From: Flavobacteriales bacterium UBA4660
GTDB lineage: Bacteria; Bacteroidota; Bacteroidia; Flavobacteriales_D; Sanyastnellaceae
NCBI GenBank assembly: GCA_002405435.1
Contig: DHLU01000224.1
Coordinates: 1 to 18,739 of the forward strand
Direction of reading: 5' to 3'
DNA length: 18,739 nucleotides
In this document: positions 1-7,835 of the stretch, piece by piece
How positions within the stretch are numbered: position 1 is the stretch's first letter
Layout: every line of letters begins with the position of its first letter
The notes under the pieces: generated by a model
The model's input: the letters and a program-made list of their open reading frames with translations, nothing else
Told to the model about the DNA's origin: nothing
The model's database searches: none
Made by a program: the position numbers and the translations under genes

Positions 1-32
1 CAGGTGGCTTCGGGAGCACAGGCCTCGAGTGA
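1..32 (+). CDS. dut: dUTP diphosphatase, C-terminal tail (partial)
   Basis: Reading from base 3, the last nine codons give GGFGSTGLE followed by TGA at 30-32. The GGFGSTG string is the glycine-rich C-terminal motif V of trimeric dUTPases, the flexible tail that closes over the bound nucleotide. The enzyme hydrolyses dUTP to dUMP and diphosphate, keeping uracil out of DNA and supplying dTMP synthesis. The rest of the gene lies left of the window. Support comes from the motif and from the next gene, since I recall dut preceding this kind of sugar nucleotidyltransferase in many Bacteroidota. Nine residues are little evidence, but this string in a terminal position is distinctive. Confidence 0.72.
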   Translation, partial: GGFGSTGLE

Positions 33-69
33 TTCTAACCTACCTTCGCGACATACCCCAGGCACTGGC

Positions 70-1071
70 ATGAACGTCATCATTCCCATGGCGGGTATGG
101 GTAAGCGGTTGCGGCCGCACACCCTGACCACCCCCAAGCCCCTCCTCCCTGTAGCTGGCAAGCCCATTGTTCAAAGGCTGGTGGAGGATATCGTCCGACT
201 GAGCCACCGACCCGTAGAGCGCATCGGATACATCACCGGGCGATTCGGCGAAGAAGCCGAGCAGCATTTGCTCGCGGTAGCTGCTGCGCTTGGAGCGCAG
301 GGCAGTATTCACTACCAGGATCAACCCCTGGGCACGGCCCATGCTATACTATGCGCTGAGGAATTACTGAGCGGTGAGGTAACTGTTGCGTTTGCTGACA
401 CCCTGTTCCGCGCAGACTTTGAGTTGGACACCTCTCAGGATGGGGTGCTGTGGGTTCAACAGATTGCCGACCCCCGGCAGTTTGGCGTAGTCGTTGTCAA
501 CGAAGAAGGAATCATCACCCAGTTTGCCGAAAAGCCAACGGAGTTTGTGTCGGATCTCGCCATGATTGGCATCTACTACTTCCGCGATGGAGCCTGGCTC
601 AGGCGTGAACTTGATTACCTCATCACGCACAACATCAGAAACCAGGGCGAATACCAGTTGCCCGATGCCCTGCGCAACATGATGAAACAGGGCGCGAAGT
701 TTGTACCCGGCGCCGTTGATCTTTGGATGGACTGCGGAAACAAGGAAGCCATGGTGGATACCAATACGAGTGTGCTGAATTATTTGGGAGACCGCGCAGG
801 CGTATCGGAAGACCTTCAGCTGGTCAACAGCCGGGTAATTGCCCCGTGCTATATCGGGCGAAATGTGAAACTCGTGAATACCACCATCGGTCCTTGTGTT
901 TCGGTCGGCGACGGGTGCTCACTGGAGAACTGCGAGGTAGCACATTCCATCATCCAGCACAATACAAAGATCAGGGATGCCCGCCTGCACCGCTCAATGA
1001 TTGGTAGCTTTGTCGAGTTCACGGGCGAAGCCACCAGCCTCAGCCTGGGTGATTATTCGACACTTAAATAG
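70..1071 (+). CDS. Sugar-phosphate nucleotidyltransferase with left-handed beta-helix C-terminus
   Basis: This 333-residue cytoplasmic enzyme of the nucleotidyltransferase (RmlA/GlmU-like) family probably makes an NDP-sugar from an NTP and a sugar 1-phosphate for envelope polysaccharide synthesis. The N-terminus carries the nucleotide-binding signature GMGKRLRP (residues 9-16), followed by TTPKPLLPVAGKPI with the catalytic-type lysine at 23. Later motifs include QPLGTAHA, AEKP and MDCGNKEAM. From about residue 250 the sequence turns into hexapeptide-like repeats (VIAPCYIGRNVKLVNTTIGP), the left-handed beta-helix fold. I chose ATG at 70 because the core motif starts there. The frame is open upstream to a GTG at 4, but that would run through the dut tail and add 22 residues unlike the family. 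Which sugar and which NTP cannot be told. It is 3 bases from the next gene. Confidence 0.88.
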   Translation: MNVIIPMAGMGKRLRPHTLTTPKPLLPVAGKPIVQRLVEDIVRLSHRPVERIGYITGRFGEEAEQHLLAVAAALGAQGSIHYQDQPLGTAHAILCAEELLSGEVTVAFADTLFRADFELDTSQDGVLWVQQIADPRQFGVVVVNEEGIITQFAEKPTEFVSDLAMIGIYYFRDGAWLRRELDYLITHNIRNQGEYQLPDALRNMMKQGAKFVPGAVDLWMDCGNKEAMVDTNTSVLNYLGDRAGVSEDLQLVNSRVIAPCYIGRNVKLVNTTIGPCVSVGDGCSLENCEVAHSIIQHNTKIRDARLHRSMIGSFVEFTGEATSLSLGDYSTLK

Positions 1072-1074
1072 GAA

Positions 1075-2805
1075 GTGATAAGAAACCTTACATATCTCCT
1101 GTTCGCCTGCGCCGTGCTTGCAGCCTGTAAAGCGCATGAGGATGCTGCAGGAACCATTCCGGCAGAAGCACAGCAGGACCGTCCGCCCGACACGCGGTTT
1201 TCAGACCGTTTTTTTGAAGGACAGACCGCCCTGGCACTCGGTCAACCCGACAAGGCTTACACGGCTTTTGAGGCCTGCCTTGGTCTTGATCCTAAAAATT
1301 CCGCGGTGCATTACGAACTAGCCAGGCTGGATACCGCCTCGAGCAACTACACCGGGGCTACCCAACATTTGCGCGCTGCCCTTGACGCTGATGAAGACAA
1401 CCCGTGGTACCACCGCATGATGGGCGAACTTTACGAGGCCGAGGGAAAATGGGAACTGGCCGCGAAGGAGTACGCTGCGGTGAGGAAACTTAATCCGCTT
1501 GACCCCGAAGTCATTTTCGCCCAGGCCGACGTATTGCTCAGGGCCGGAAGGTTGCAGGAGTCCATTGCTGTCATTAATGAACTGGAGAAGTCAGACGGTA
1601 TAACCCCGGAAATTTCGCTTCAGAAACATCAGCTTTACCTAAGGCTCAACGACGCGGAGAAAGCCGGGATGGAACTGGAAAAACTGGCCCGTGCCTTTCC
1701 GCAGGATCCGCGCTACTGGGGCATGTGTGCACAATTTTATCAGCAGATCGGACGCAGCGACAAGGCCGTGTATGCGCTCGAGCAGCTCAGGCTCAACAAC
1801 CCGGAAGACGGTCAGGTGCACATGCAGCTGTCGGAATACTATGCTGCATCTGGAGAGGAAGCCAGGTCGCTTGAAGAACTTAAACTGGCCTTCCGGGCTC
1901 CGGATGTTTCCATAGACCAGAAAATAGGTATGCTGCTCAGGTATTTCTCGCTCACCGATTTCGATCCAACCCAACTACCGGTTGCGTATGAGTTGCTCAA
2001 CAGCACGGTTGAGACCCACCCCGGAGAGGCCAAGGCCTTCAGCATGTATGGTGACTTTCTCTACCGCGACAACAAACTTGCCGAGGCAAGGGAAAAATAC
2101 CGCAAGGCGGTTGCGCTCGACCCGGCCAAAAACATTATCTGGCAGCAGGTGCTCATCATAGACAATGAGCTGCGTGATTATGCTGCCATGGAAACAGAAA
2201 GTGCCCGCGCCATAACCCTCTTTTCGCTACTGCCTGAGTTTTACTACTACAATGGTCTGGCGCACATCAAACTGGGCAGCTATAGCAAGGCGATTGAGTC
2301 GCTGCGCACAGGCAAGGACCTGGTCATACTCGACGACGCTATGCTGATTCAGTTTTTACTGGCATTGGGAGAGGCCTACCACCGTGCGCAACAATACCTC
2401 CTGTGCGACCAGGCCATGGAAGAAGCGCTCAATGTCAACCCCGACAATCCGCGCGTGCTGAATAACCATGCGTATTTTCTCAGCATGAGGGGTGAAAACC
2501 TCGACAAGGCCCTTCAAATGGTTACGCGTGCCATGGAACTTATGCCCGGTAGCGTAGCGTTTACCGACACCTACGCCTGGATCCTATACCGGCAGGGACA
2601 GTTTGCACGCGCACTGGCAGAAATTGAAAAGGCCATAGCGATGATGAATCCACCAGATGCCGAATTGACCGAGCATTACGGAGACATCCTGTTTCGCAAC
2701 GGAAGGGAAGAACAGGCCGTTGAGCAATGGAAGGCGGCGCGTGCGCTCGGTGCGGTTTCACCTGACCTCGATAAGAAAATTTCTACACGGCGCCTTGAGA
2801 ACTGA
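1075..2805 (+). CDS. TPR-repeat lipoprotein
   Basis: This 576-residue protein starts at GTG, 3 bases after the preceding stop. Its N-terminus MIRNLTYLLFACAVLAAC is a lipoprotein signal peptide with lipobox LAAC and lipidated Cys18, so it should be anchored in the membrane, facing the periplasm or surface. Nearly all the rest is tandem tetratricopeptide repeats. Clear examples are around residues 44-150 (ALGQPDKAYTAFEACLGLDP, then ATQHLRAALDADEDNPWYHR) and near the C-terminus (NPDNPRVLNNHAYFLSMRG, then DTYAWILYRQGQFARAL). TPR solenoids are protein-protein scaffolds, and no catalytic domain is visible. It sits between the nucleotidyltransferase and the DUF4292 gene, so a role in envelope biogenesis is plausible, but this is inference from context. 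Confidence 0.85.
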   Translation: MIRNLTYLLFACAVLAACKAHEDAAGTIPAEAQQDRPPDTRFSDRFFEGQTALALGQPDKAYTAFEACLGLDPKNSAVHYELARLDTASSNYTGATQHLRAALDADEDNPWYHRMMGELYEAEGKWELAAKEYAAVRKLNPLDPEVIFAQADVLLRAGRLQESIAVINELEKSDGITPEISLQKHQLYLRLNDAEKAGMELEKLARAFPQDPRYWGMCAQFYQQIGRSDKAVYALEQLRLNNPEDGQVHMQLSEYYAASGEEARSLEELKLAFRAPDVSIDQKIGMLLRYFSLTDFDPTQLPVAYELLNSTVETHPGEAKAFSMYGDFLYRDNKLAEAREKYRKAVALDPAKNIIWQQVLIIDNELRDYAAMETESARAITLFSLLPEFYYYNGLAHIKLGSYSKAIESLRTGKDLVILDDAMLIQFLLALGEAYHRAQQYLLCDQAMEEALNVNPDNPRVLNNHAYFLSMRGENLDKALQMVTRAMELMPGSVAFTDTYAWILYRQGQFARALAEIEKAIAMMNPPDAELTEHYGDILFRNGREEQAVEQWKAARALGAVSPDLDKKISTRRLEN

Positions 2806-2815
2806 ATTGCGGTCA

Positions 2816-3766
2816 ATGGCCAGGTCTGAATTTCTAAAGAGCCTGAAGCAGGCATTTGGAAGGCTGGTGCCATTTTCATGGCTGCTGCCCGGTGTGCTGA
2901 TTCTGAGCGCCTGTGGTGCAAAAAAAACAGTTCAGGTTACCGCTGAACCCCTGCGCGACAAGAGTCCCGGATACCTGCTCAAACGCTATGAGCGCAATGC
3001 CTTTGTATATGACTGGGTCGGCATGAAGATGGACGCCGAACTGAAAACGCTCGGTGAAACGCAGGAATTCAAGGCTACCGTGCGCATGAGGCGCGATAGT
3101 GTAGTCTGGATTTCCTTGTCACCTGCCCTGGGCATCGAGATGTTGCGGTTGCTGATTACGCCCGACTCGGTGCGCTATGTCTCGAAGATTCCTGAAAACA
3201 AATACTATTACGAGGGCAACTTCGAGGTGGTCAATGAGGTGATAAAGACCAACATCGACTTTGATATGCTGCAGGATATTCTCGTGGGCAATGCCATCGG
3301 CCTGGAGAAAGACGAGGGCAAGTTCAGGTCGGAAATTGACGACGACAAGTACCTGCTTACCTCGCGTTACAGAAGGAAGGTAAAGATGGCCGTGGGGGTC
3401 GATGACCGGCGCATGGAGGATGTCGACACGATTGCCTACAACCCGGCTGACCGCAGGTACCAGCGCGCCGTCGAAAAAGTAGACGAAGAAGACCTCGTCA
3501 TCTCTCGCTATTGGCTCGATGGCCAGTATTTCCGACTGGTTAAAAGCGTATTCAATGACCTGCTCAACAAGCGCACCATTGAAATCGAGTACAGTGATTT
3601 TCTAGAGTCGGAGGGCCAGTACTATCCCTCACGGGGCACATTGCGTATACTGGATTGGCACCAGATCAGTGAGCTGAATTTCAAGATTGACCGCATTGCC
3701 GTCGGAAAGCCCTACGAACTGGAATATGAGATTCCTGAAGGTTTTGATCGCCGGAGCAATCCATAA
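2816..3766 (+). CDS. DUF4292 family lipoprotein
   Basis: This is a 316-residue protein of the Bacteroidota DUF4292 family, to my recognition related in fold to LolA/LolB-like lipoprotein carriers; the exact function is unknown. From ATG 2816 the N-terminus is basic, then has a hydrophobic stretch ending LPGVLILSAC, a lipobox with Cys33. An open frame extends upstream into the TPR gene, but only this start places the signal at the N-terminus. The body is beta-rich: FKATVRMRRDSVVWISLSPA (about 80-100), an LLITPDSVRYVSK stretch, then paired strands to the C-terminal EYEIPEGFDRR. It lies 10 bases after the TPR gene and just before the EnvC-like gene, consistent with one operon. A carrier or outer-membrane biogenesis role is a hypothesis. 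Confidence 0.8.
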   Translation: MARSEFLKSLKQAFGRLVPFSWLLPGVLILSACGAKKTVQVTAEPLRDKSPGYLLKRYERNAFVYDWVGMKMDAELKTLGETQEFKATVRMRRDSVVWISLSPALGIEMLRLLITPDSVRYVSKIPENKYYYEGNFEVVNEVIKTNIDFDMLQDILVGNAIGLEKDEGKFRSEIDDDKYLLTSRYRRKVKMAVGVDDRRMEDVDTIAYNPADRRYQRAVEKVDEEDLVISRYWLDGQYFRLVKSVFNDLLNKRTIEIEYSDFLESEGQYYPSRGTLRILDWHQISELNFKIDRIAVGKPYELEYEIPEGFDRRSNP

Positions 3767-3841
3767 CGGCCTGTGGACAACATCGGCTGCCGTTGTCCGT
3801 TCCCGTCTGCAGGCACCATAGTTTTGAGCGCTCAGGCATAT

Positions 3842-5092
3842 ATGCTTCCCGATAACCCCAACGACACCCTGTTGCCACGCCTTTTTGCGATGGTATTTGG
3901 CTTGTTCCTGCTGCTGGCTCCGGCGTGCGTGACCGGCCAAAACAAAAAGGAACTTCAAAAACAGCGCGACGACCTGAATAAGAAAATCGAGACCACCAAA
4001 AAACTGATCAACCAGAGCGAGAGTGAACAGAAGAACACGTTGAATCAGATTCAGGTCATTCAACAACAGATACAGTTTCGCGAGGATTTGCTAAAGAACA
4101 TCCAACAGGATATTTCTGGAATCGAATCGGAAATTGGGCGCCGGGAAGCGGTCATAGCGGCGCTGGGCGAACAGGTAACGCAGCTGAAGGAAGAATATGC
4201 CCAGATGATACTGAGTGCATACAAAAACCGGTCGGCCTACGACCAGCTTGTCTTTATTCTGAGTGCCGACGATTTTAACCAGGCGGTCAAGCGAATGAAA
4301 ATGACCAGTCACTATGCCGAGGTGCGTAATGAGCAGCTTGCGCTTATAGCCGAAACACAGCGCAAGCTGGAAGAGAGTGTCAAGGCCCTCCAAGCCGACA
4401 TGCAGGAGAAGACGCGGCTGGCCGGAGAGAAAGAGCGGGAAAAATCCCAGATCGCATCCGACAGGAACAAGAAGCAACAAAAACTCACCCTCCTCAAGAC
4501 AGAGGAGAAAAAGTTGCGCGAACAGCAGAAGAAACATGAGGCCGACCGCAAGGCGCTCACAGCGAAGATTGAAGAGATCATCCGCAAGGAGATGGAAAAA
4601 TCGGTTAAGCCCGCTGCCGGAGGTTCTACAGCAAAGACGATCGAACTGGCACCTGAGGCGAAGATCCTCAATGCAGATTTTGAAAAAAACCGCGGAGCCC
4701 TGCCCTGGCCGGTGGGTTCCGGTATCATCACGACCTCATTCGGCAAACAGCCCCATCCTGTCGTTGAAAACACCTACATCAACAACAATGGGGTTGACTT
4801 CACCACAGAAAAAAATACACAGGCACTGGCCGTATTCTCCGGCACGGTAACCAGTGTGTTCAGTATTCCCGGAGCGGGCCAAAACGTCATCATTACCCAT
4901 GGCAACTACAAGACCGTGTACTCGGGTCTTTCCACCGTTTCGGTAAAGAGCGGCGACCGCATTACCGCCAAGCAGAGTATTGGCAGCGTGCTTGACGACG
5001 GCGAGCAGGTAGTGCTTCATTTCGAGTTATGGAAGGTAACCCCGGAAGGTGGTGTGCCTCAGAATCCGGCTCTCTGGCTCAAAAAGCGCTGA
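3842..5092 (+). CDS. envC: EnvC-like murein hydrolase activator (degenerate LytM/M23)
   Basis: This 416-residue secreted protein has three parts: a signal peptide (hydrophobic MVFGLFLLLAPA, cleavage near TGQNKK), a long charged coiled coil from about residue 35 to 260 (KKELQKQRDDLNKKIETTKK and onward), and a C-terminal LytM/peptidase M23 domain (about 290-416). The coiled coil plus LytM layout is that of EnvC, which activates periplasmic N-acetylmuramyl-L-alanine amidases during daughter-cell separation. The M23 zinc ligands are incomplete. The usual H-x-G-x-D reads NNGVD (D319 kept, His replaced by Asn), and the usual HLHFE reads VLHFE (H393 kept, first His replaced by Val). It should therefore be non-catalytic. 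The start is uncertain: GTG 3773 adds a non-signal-like extension and ATG 3890 would remove the residues before the hydrophobic segment. It is the last gene of the packed cluster. Confidence 0.85.
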   Translation: MLPDNPNDTLLPRLFAMVFGLFLLLAPACVTGQNKKELQKQRDDLNKKIETTKKLINQSESEQKNTLNQIQVIQQQIQFREDLLKNIQQDISGIESEIGRREAVIAALGEQVTQLKEEYAQMILSAYKNRSAYDQLVFILSADDFNQAVKRMKMTSHYAEVRNEQLALIAETQRKLEESVKALQADMQEKTRLAGEKEREKSQIASDRNKKQQKLTLLKTEEKKLREQQKKHEADRKALTAKIEEIIRKEMEKSVKPAAGGSTAKTIELAPEAKILNADFEKNRGALPWPVGSGIITTSFGKQPHPVVENTYINNNGVDFTTEKNTQALAVFSGTVTSVFSIPGAGQNVIITHGNYKTVYSGLSTVSVKSGDRITAKQSIGSVLDDGEQVVLHFELWKVTPEGGVPQNPALWLKKR

Positions 5093-5102
5093 GCGTCGGT
5101 AC

Positions 5103-5144
5103 CCGGCTGCCGCCGGTCTCTGGCAAAAAAAGCGGTGCTGCCGG
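5103..5144 (+). other. Imperfect hairpin downstream of envC-like gene
   Basis: In the 95-base gap after the EnvC-like gene, CCGGC (5103-5107) pairs with GCCGG (5140-5144). After a T/T mismatch, GC pairs with GC, and CGC (5111-5113) pairs with GCG (5132-5134) with two bases bulged. The loop is about 18 bases and includes seven A residues. There is no T-tract after it on the + strand, so it is not a classic rho-independent terminator. It may still mark an operon boundary, or be chance in GC-rich DNA. Confidence 0.22.
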
Positions 5145-5187
5145 TATGGAAATTCTGCCCGGCGGGCATCTATCCTGAAAAAAACCT

Positions 5188-5916
5188 ATGAGAAAGTCAA
5201 TTCACCACCTGCTCCTTGTGGCGGCCATCTCCCTGTCTGGCCTTGCGGGGGCTCAGGAATTCGGGGAACTCCACGGCACCGTCGCATTTGATGACGGCAC
5301 TCCGCTCGAAATGGCAGCAGTCACTGCCTTTGATGGGGTTGTGGTCAGGGGCACGTTCACAGACGCAGACGGACGGTTCCGGATCAAGCCGCTGCCGCCC
5401 GGGCGCTACACAGTGCGATGCGAAATGTTGGGCCTGCAAAAATGGGTGCGGGAGAGTGTGGTGATTTATGGGGGGCAGATTTCGCGCCTGAGCATCGTCA
5501 TGACCGAAGATGAGGTGCTGCCCAACCCCGGTCTGGTCGTGACGGCCGACCTGGATCCGCTGATCAGACCAGACGGAGGCACCCAGGTGACATTGCGCTA
5601 CGACCAACTGAAAAACATGTCTTCCTTCAAGGGGGGAGGCATAAGGGGGGCCATCAAGGATATGGCCAGCGATATCAAAACCGATTCGCGCGGAACGGAG
5701 CTTTACTTCAGGGGAAGCCGCAATGGAAGCACCCTTTGGTTTCTCGACGGAATCAAGATCAGAGAGAATGTACCCAACATTCCCACCAGCGCGCTTTCCA
5801 GCGTCACGGTGTACACCGGAGGGCTCCCGGCGCGCTACGGTGACTGCACCGGCGGTGTGGTGGTGATAGAAACCAAAAGTTATTCGGAGGATTATTACAA
5901 AAAGCAGGTGCGGTAG
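5188..5916 (+). CDS. Carboxypeptidase-regulatory plus TonB-plug protein lacking a beta-barrel
   Basis: This 242-residue exported protein has a signal peptide MRKSIHHLLLVAAISLSGLAGA (cleaved before QEFG). Residues about 26-108 form a carboxypeptidase-D-regulatory-like beta-sandwich (GTVAFDDGTPLEMAAV, then FTDADGRFRIKPLPPGRYTV). Residues about 135-235 form a TonB-dependent receptor plug (ELYFRGSRNGSTLWFLDGIK, then VTVYTGGLPARYGDCTGGVV). In SusC/RagA-type receptors the plug is followed by a 22-strand barrel of several hundred residues. Here the frame stops eight residues after VVIETKSYS, and no barrel follows in any frame before the sigma gene. It is preceded by an A-rich leader (CTGAAAAAAACCT). 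It cannot be a transporter alone. It may be a periplasmic binding or signalling module, or a stable remnant; the clean stop and intact motifs favour a real product. Confidence 0.82.
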   Translation: MRKSIHHLLLVAAISLSGLAGAQEFGELHGTVAFDDGTPLEMAAVTAFDGVVVRGTFTDADGRFRIKPLPPGRYTVRCEMLGLQKWVRESVVIYGGQISRLSIVMTEDEVLPNPGLVVTADLDPLIRPDGGTQVTLRYDQLKNMSSFKGGGIRGAIKDMASDIKTDSRGTELYFRGSRNGSTLWFLDGIKIRENVPNIPTSALSSVTVYTGGLPARYGDCTGGVVVIETKSYSEDYYKKQVR

Positions 5917-5955
5917 GTACAGGCCTGCCGACAGCCGCGCCGAAACGGGTTGGCC

Positions 5956-5963
5956 GATATTTG
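5956..5963 (+). promoter_or_regulatory. Possible -7 element before ECF sigma gene
   Basis: GATATTTG matches the Bacteroidota -7 consensus TAnnTTTG at all but the first fixed position. It lies 2 bases before the GTG at 5966. If it is real, transcription would start at or after that GTG and the TTG at 5987, which has an A-rich leader, would be the better start. No convincing -33 TTTG is seen at the usual distance. Confidence 0.22.
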
Positions 5964-5965
5964 TA

Positions 5966-6538
5966 GTGCAGAAAAAAAACAACGCATTGAATAACCAGTG
6001 GCATACAGCAGCCGATGAGCACTTGCTCAGTCATTATCGCCAGTCGGGTGACCAGGCGGCCATTGGCGAGTTGTTTAACCGCTACCGCCATCTGGTCTAC
6101 GGCGCCTGCCTGAAATACTTAAAAAATACCGATGAAGCGCGCGATGCCGTATCGTCCATTTTTGAAAAACTGATGCGTGACCTCCGGGTGCACGAGGTGC
6201 TTCAGTTCAGGTACTGGCTTTTCACAGTATGCCGCAACCACTGCCTGATGGCCATCAGGTCGAGAAACACAAGGGCAGCACATACGAAGGGTTTTGCCCT
6301 GGCGCAGCAGGAAACCCCGGAGGAGTTTGTACTCAATAGGGAAGAGGCACTGAGCACCCTGGAACAGCACATTGCACAACTCAACGAACACCAGCGACTT
6401 TGTGTGCGCCTCTTTTACCTGGAGGAAAAGAGCTACAGGGAAATCGTCTTACAGACCGAGTTATCAATCAATGAGGTAAAATCTCACATACAGAACGGTC
6501 GTAGAAACTTAAAAATTCTGATGACCGGAAAACCATGA
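5966..6538 (+). CDS. ECF-type RNA polymerase sigma-70 factor
   Basis: This is a sigma factor of about 190 residues with only regions 2 and 4, as in the extracytoplasmic-function group. Region 2 spans about residues 20-85 (DEHLLSHYRQSGDQAAIGEL, then YRHLVYGACLKYLKNTDEAR and DAVSSIFEKLM). Region 4 spans about 125-185 (LNEHQRLCVRLFYLEEKSYR, then LSINEVKSHIQNGRRNLKIL), including the helix-turn-helix for the -35-type element. It should direct core RNA polymerase to a small regulon in response to an envelope cue. The start is uncertain: GTG 5966, or TTG 5987 after an A-rich run, which gives a terminus closer to the conserved domain. Its TGA overlaps the ATG of the next gene, the usual layout for a sigma and its co-translated membrane regulator. 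Confidence 0.88.
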   Translation: MQKKNNALNNQWHTAADEHLLSHYRQSGDQAAIGELFNRYRHLVYGACLKYLKNTDEARDAVSSIFEKLMRDLRVHEVLQFRYWLFTVCRNHCLMAIRSRNTRAAHTKGFALAQQETPEEFVLNREEALSTLEQHIAQLNEHQRLCVRLFYLEEKSYREIVLQTELSINEVKSHIQNGRRNLKILMTGKP

Positions 6539-7626
6539 AAAACCTGAATGACATCGCACTTCCCACGCTGGAAGAAATCAAATGTTACCATGAGGGGTCA
6601 TTGACAGATGCCCGCAGCCGCGAAATTGAAATGCTGGCGCTGGAGCATCCCCTGGTGGCTGATGCGCTGGAAGGTTTTGGCGAGATTCCGGCCTACGGCA
6701 GTGTTCCTGAATCACTCGTGCTGAAATCAAAGTCACTGGTTTGGCGTTTGTCGGGATGGTTTTCAGCCGGAGTGGCGGTAGTGGCCATCGGTGTTGCAGT
6801 CTACCTGCAGCGTTTGGAGGAACCCTCGGGCCCGGTTCAGTCCATAACAACGTATGCGGAAGCGCTTGAGGCCGAGAGGGGGCAGGTAGCATTGGCGAAA
6901 CTTGAGGCAGCCTCGGAATCGGGAGTCACCTTCAAACCAAAAACACCGACCAGAACCGACAGGATGCAGCCGCAAGCGCAGAAGGCCGACAGCGTAAGGG
7001 CAGGCGAACCGGCCGCTCCGCTGAAACCCAGACAAAGCGGTGGGGTATCCTCTTACGAAGCACTGAACGATAGTCCTGAGGTATGGCCGTCATACCCTGA
7101 CGACGATGGGGTGGTGCTGAAGCACATCAACAATTACAAGGTGGTCGACTACGGCGCCATGCGCCACGACCACTGGAAACCCATTGAGCCGGTGCTGGAA
7201 GGAACGCCCGCAAGTGAGGCCAGCCCGGGACAGGCACATGAACGCCAGGACCAGCCCTTGCAAATCCCCTACCTGCGGTTTATACAGACGTGTATTGAGG
7301 CCTATTACGATGGGGAGACCAAACGCTGTCTGCAGCACTTTGCAACCGTGCTGGAACAATACCCCGACGATGTCAATGCGCAGTTTTATTCGGCCATGTG
7401 CTTTTTCAACAGGGGCGAGTATGCGAATGCCATACGCTACTTCGACATGAGCCTGGCCAATGAAACCCGGTCCTTCGGGGAAGAAAGTCTGTATTACAAA
7501 GCCATGTCGCTGAAAAAGTCGGGCAAGTCTTCAGAAGCCTGTAAATTGTTCACATACATACGCGATGCCAAGGGGTATTATGCTGCCAAGGCATCGCAGG
7601 CGCTTGCCGGGTGTGCAGTCGAGTAA
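6535..7626 (+). CDS. Anti-sigma-like single-pass membrane protein with TPR C-terminus
   Basis: This 363-residue protein begins at ATG overlapping the sigma stop (ATGA). The N-terminal 70 residues are cytoplasmic by topology. They carry LEEIKCYHEGSLTDARSREI and LALEHPLVADALEGF, a helical pattern I recognise from Bacteroidota membrane proteins paired with ECF sigma factors. One transmembrane segment follows at about 72-91 (SGWFSAGVAVVAIGVAVYL). A long polar, Pro-rich periplasmic linker runs to about 245, and TPR-like helices fill 250-360 (CIEAYYDGETKRCLQHFATV, then FYSAMCFFNRGEYANAIRYF). No FecR domain or zinc HxxxCxxC motif is seen. The likely role is to bind and hold the sigma factor while the periplasmic TPR senses or binds a partner. 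That role comes from gene position and topology, not from a catalytic signature. Confidence 0.75.
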   Translation: MKNLNDIALPTLEEIKCYHEGSLTDARSREIEMLALEHPLVADALEGFGEIPAYGSVPESLVLKSKSLVWRLSGWFSAGVAVVAIGVAVYLQRLEEPSGPVQSITTYAEALEAERGQVALAKLEAASESGVTFKPKTPTRTDRMQPQAQKADSVRAGEPAAPLKPRQSGGVSSYEALNDSPEVWPSYPDDDGVVLKHINNYKVVDYGAMRHDHWKPIEPVLEGTPASEASPGQAHERQDQPLQIPYLRFIQTCIEAYYDGETKRCLQHFATVLEQYPDDVNAQFYSAMCFFNRGEYANAIRYFDMSLANETRSFGEESLYYKAMSLKKSGKSSEACKLFTYIRDAKGYYAAKASQALAGCAVE

Positions 7627-7791
7627 TGGGGGCTGTTAGTCAGCGCATTCAGACTGAAGCTCGCGCAGTCAGCAACCCGGGGCGAAGGCTTTCAGTGCGA
7701 TGGTTGAAAACGCTTACCAGGGAGTAATGAGGCAAAGATGATACACCATCACCCCCCCTTCAGCAAAACCGGTTTTTCGCATGAAATGTGG

Positions 7792-7799
7792 TATCTTCG
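7792..7799 (+). promoter_or_regulatory. Possible -7 element before TonB-domain gene
   Basis: TATCTTCG matches the Bacteroidota -7 consensus TAnnTTTG with one mismatch. It lies 36 bases before the ATG at 7836, after a 209-base gap (7627-7835) that otherwise shows only weak short hairpins. A TTTTT run at 7773-7777 is closer than the usual -33 spacing, so support is weak. Confidence 0.27.
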
Positions 7800-7835
7800 T
7801 CAGCAATGGTGCAATGCCGGAAAATTCCAATAGAC

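Noticed and set aside
4..69. GTG-initiated N-terminal extension of the nucleotidyltransferase
   Set aside because: It runs through the dut tail, has low-complexity Ser/Gly/Pro composition and precedes the conserved nucleotide-binding core that begins at ATG 70.
2..73. Second open frame ending TGA at 71-73 that overlaps ATG 70
   Set aside because: Its peptide shows no recognisable motif, whereas frame 3 gives the dUTPase motif V tail, so this frame is taken as a shadow.
5197..5982. Long minus-strand open frame of 261 residues opposite the plug protein
   Set aside because: It is rich in His, Cys and Arg, without domain pattern, and mirrors a gene with clear motifs on the + strand.
7627..7835. 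Small RNA or riboswitch in the 209-base gap after the anti-sigma-like gene
   Set aside because: Only short hairpins (five-pair stems such as GACTG/CAGTC) and a short repeat of AGTCAGC are visible; no known RNA architecture is seen.
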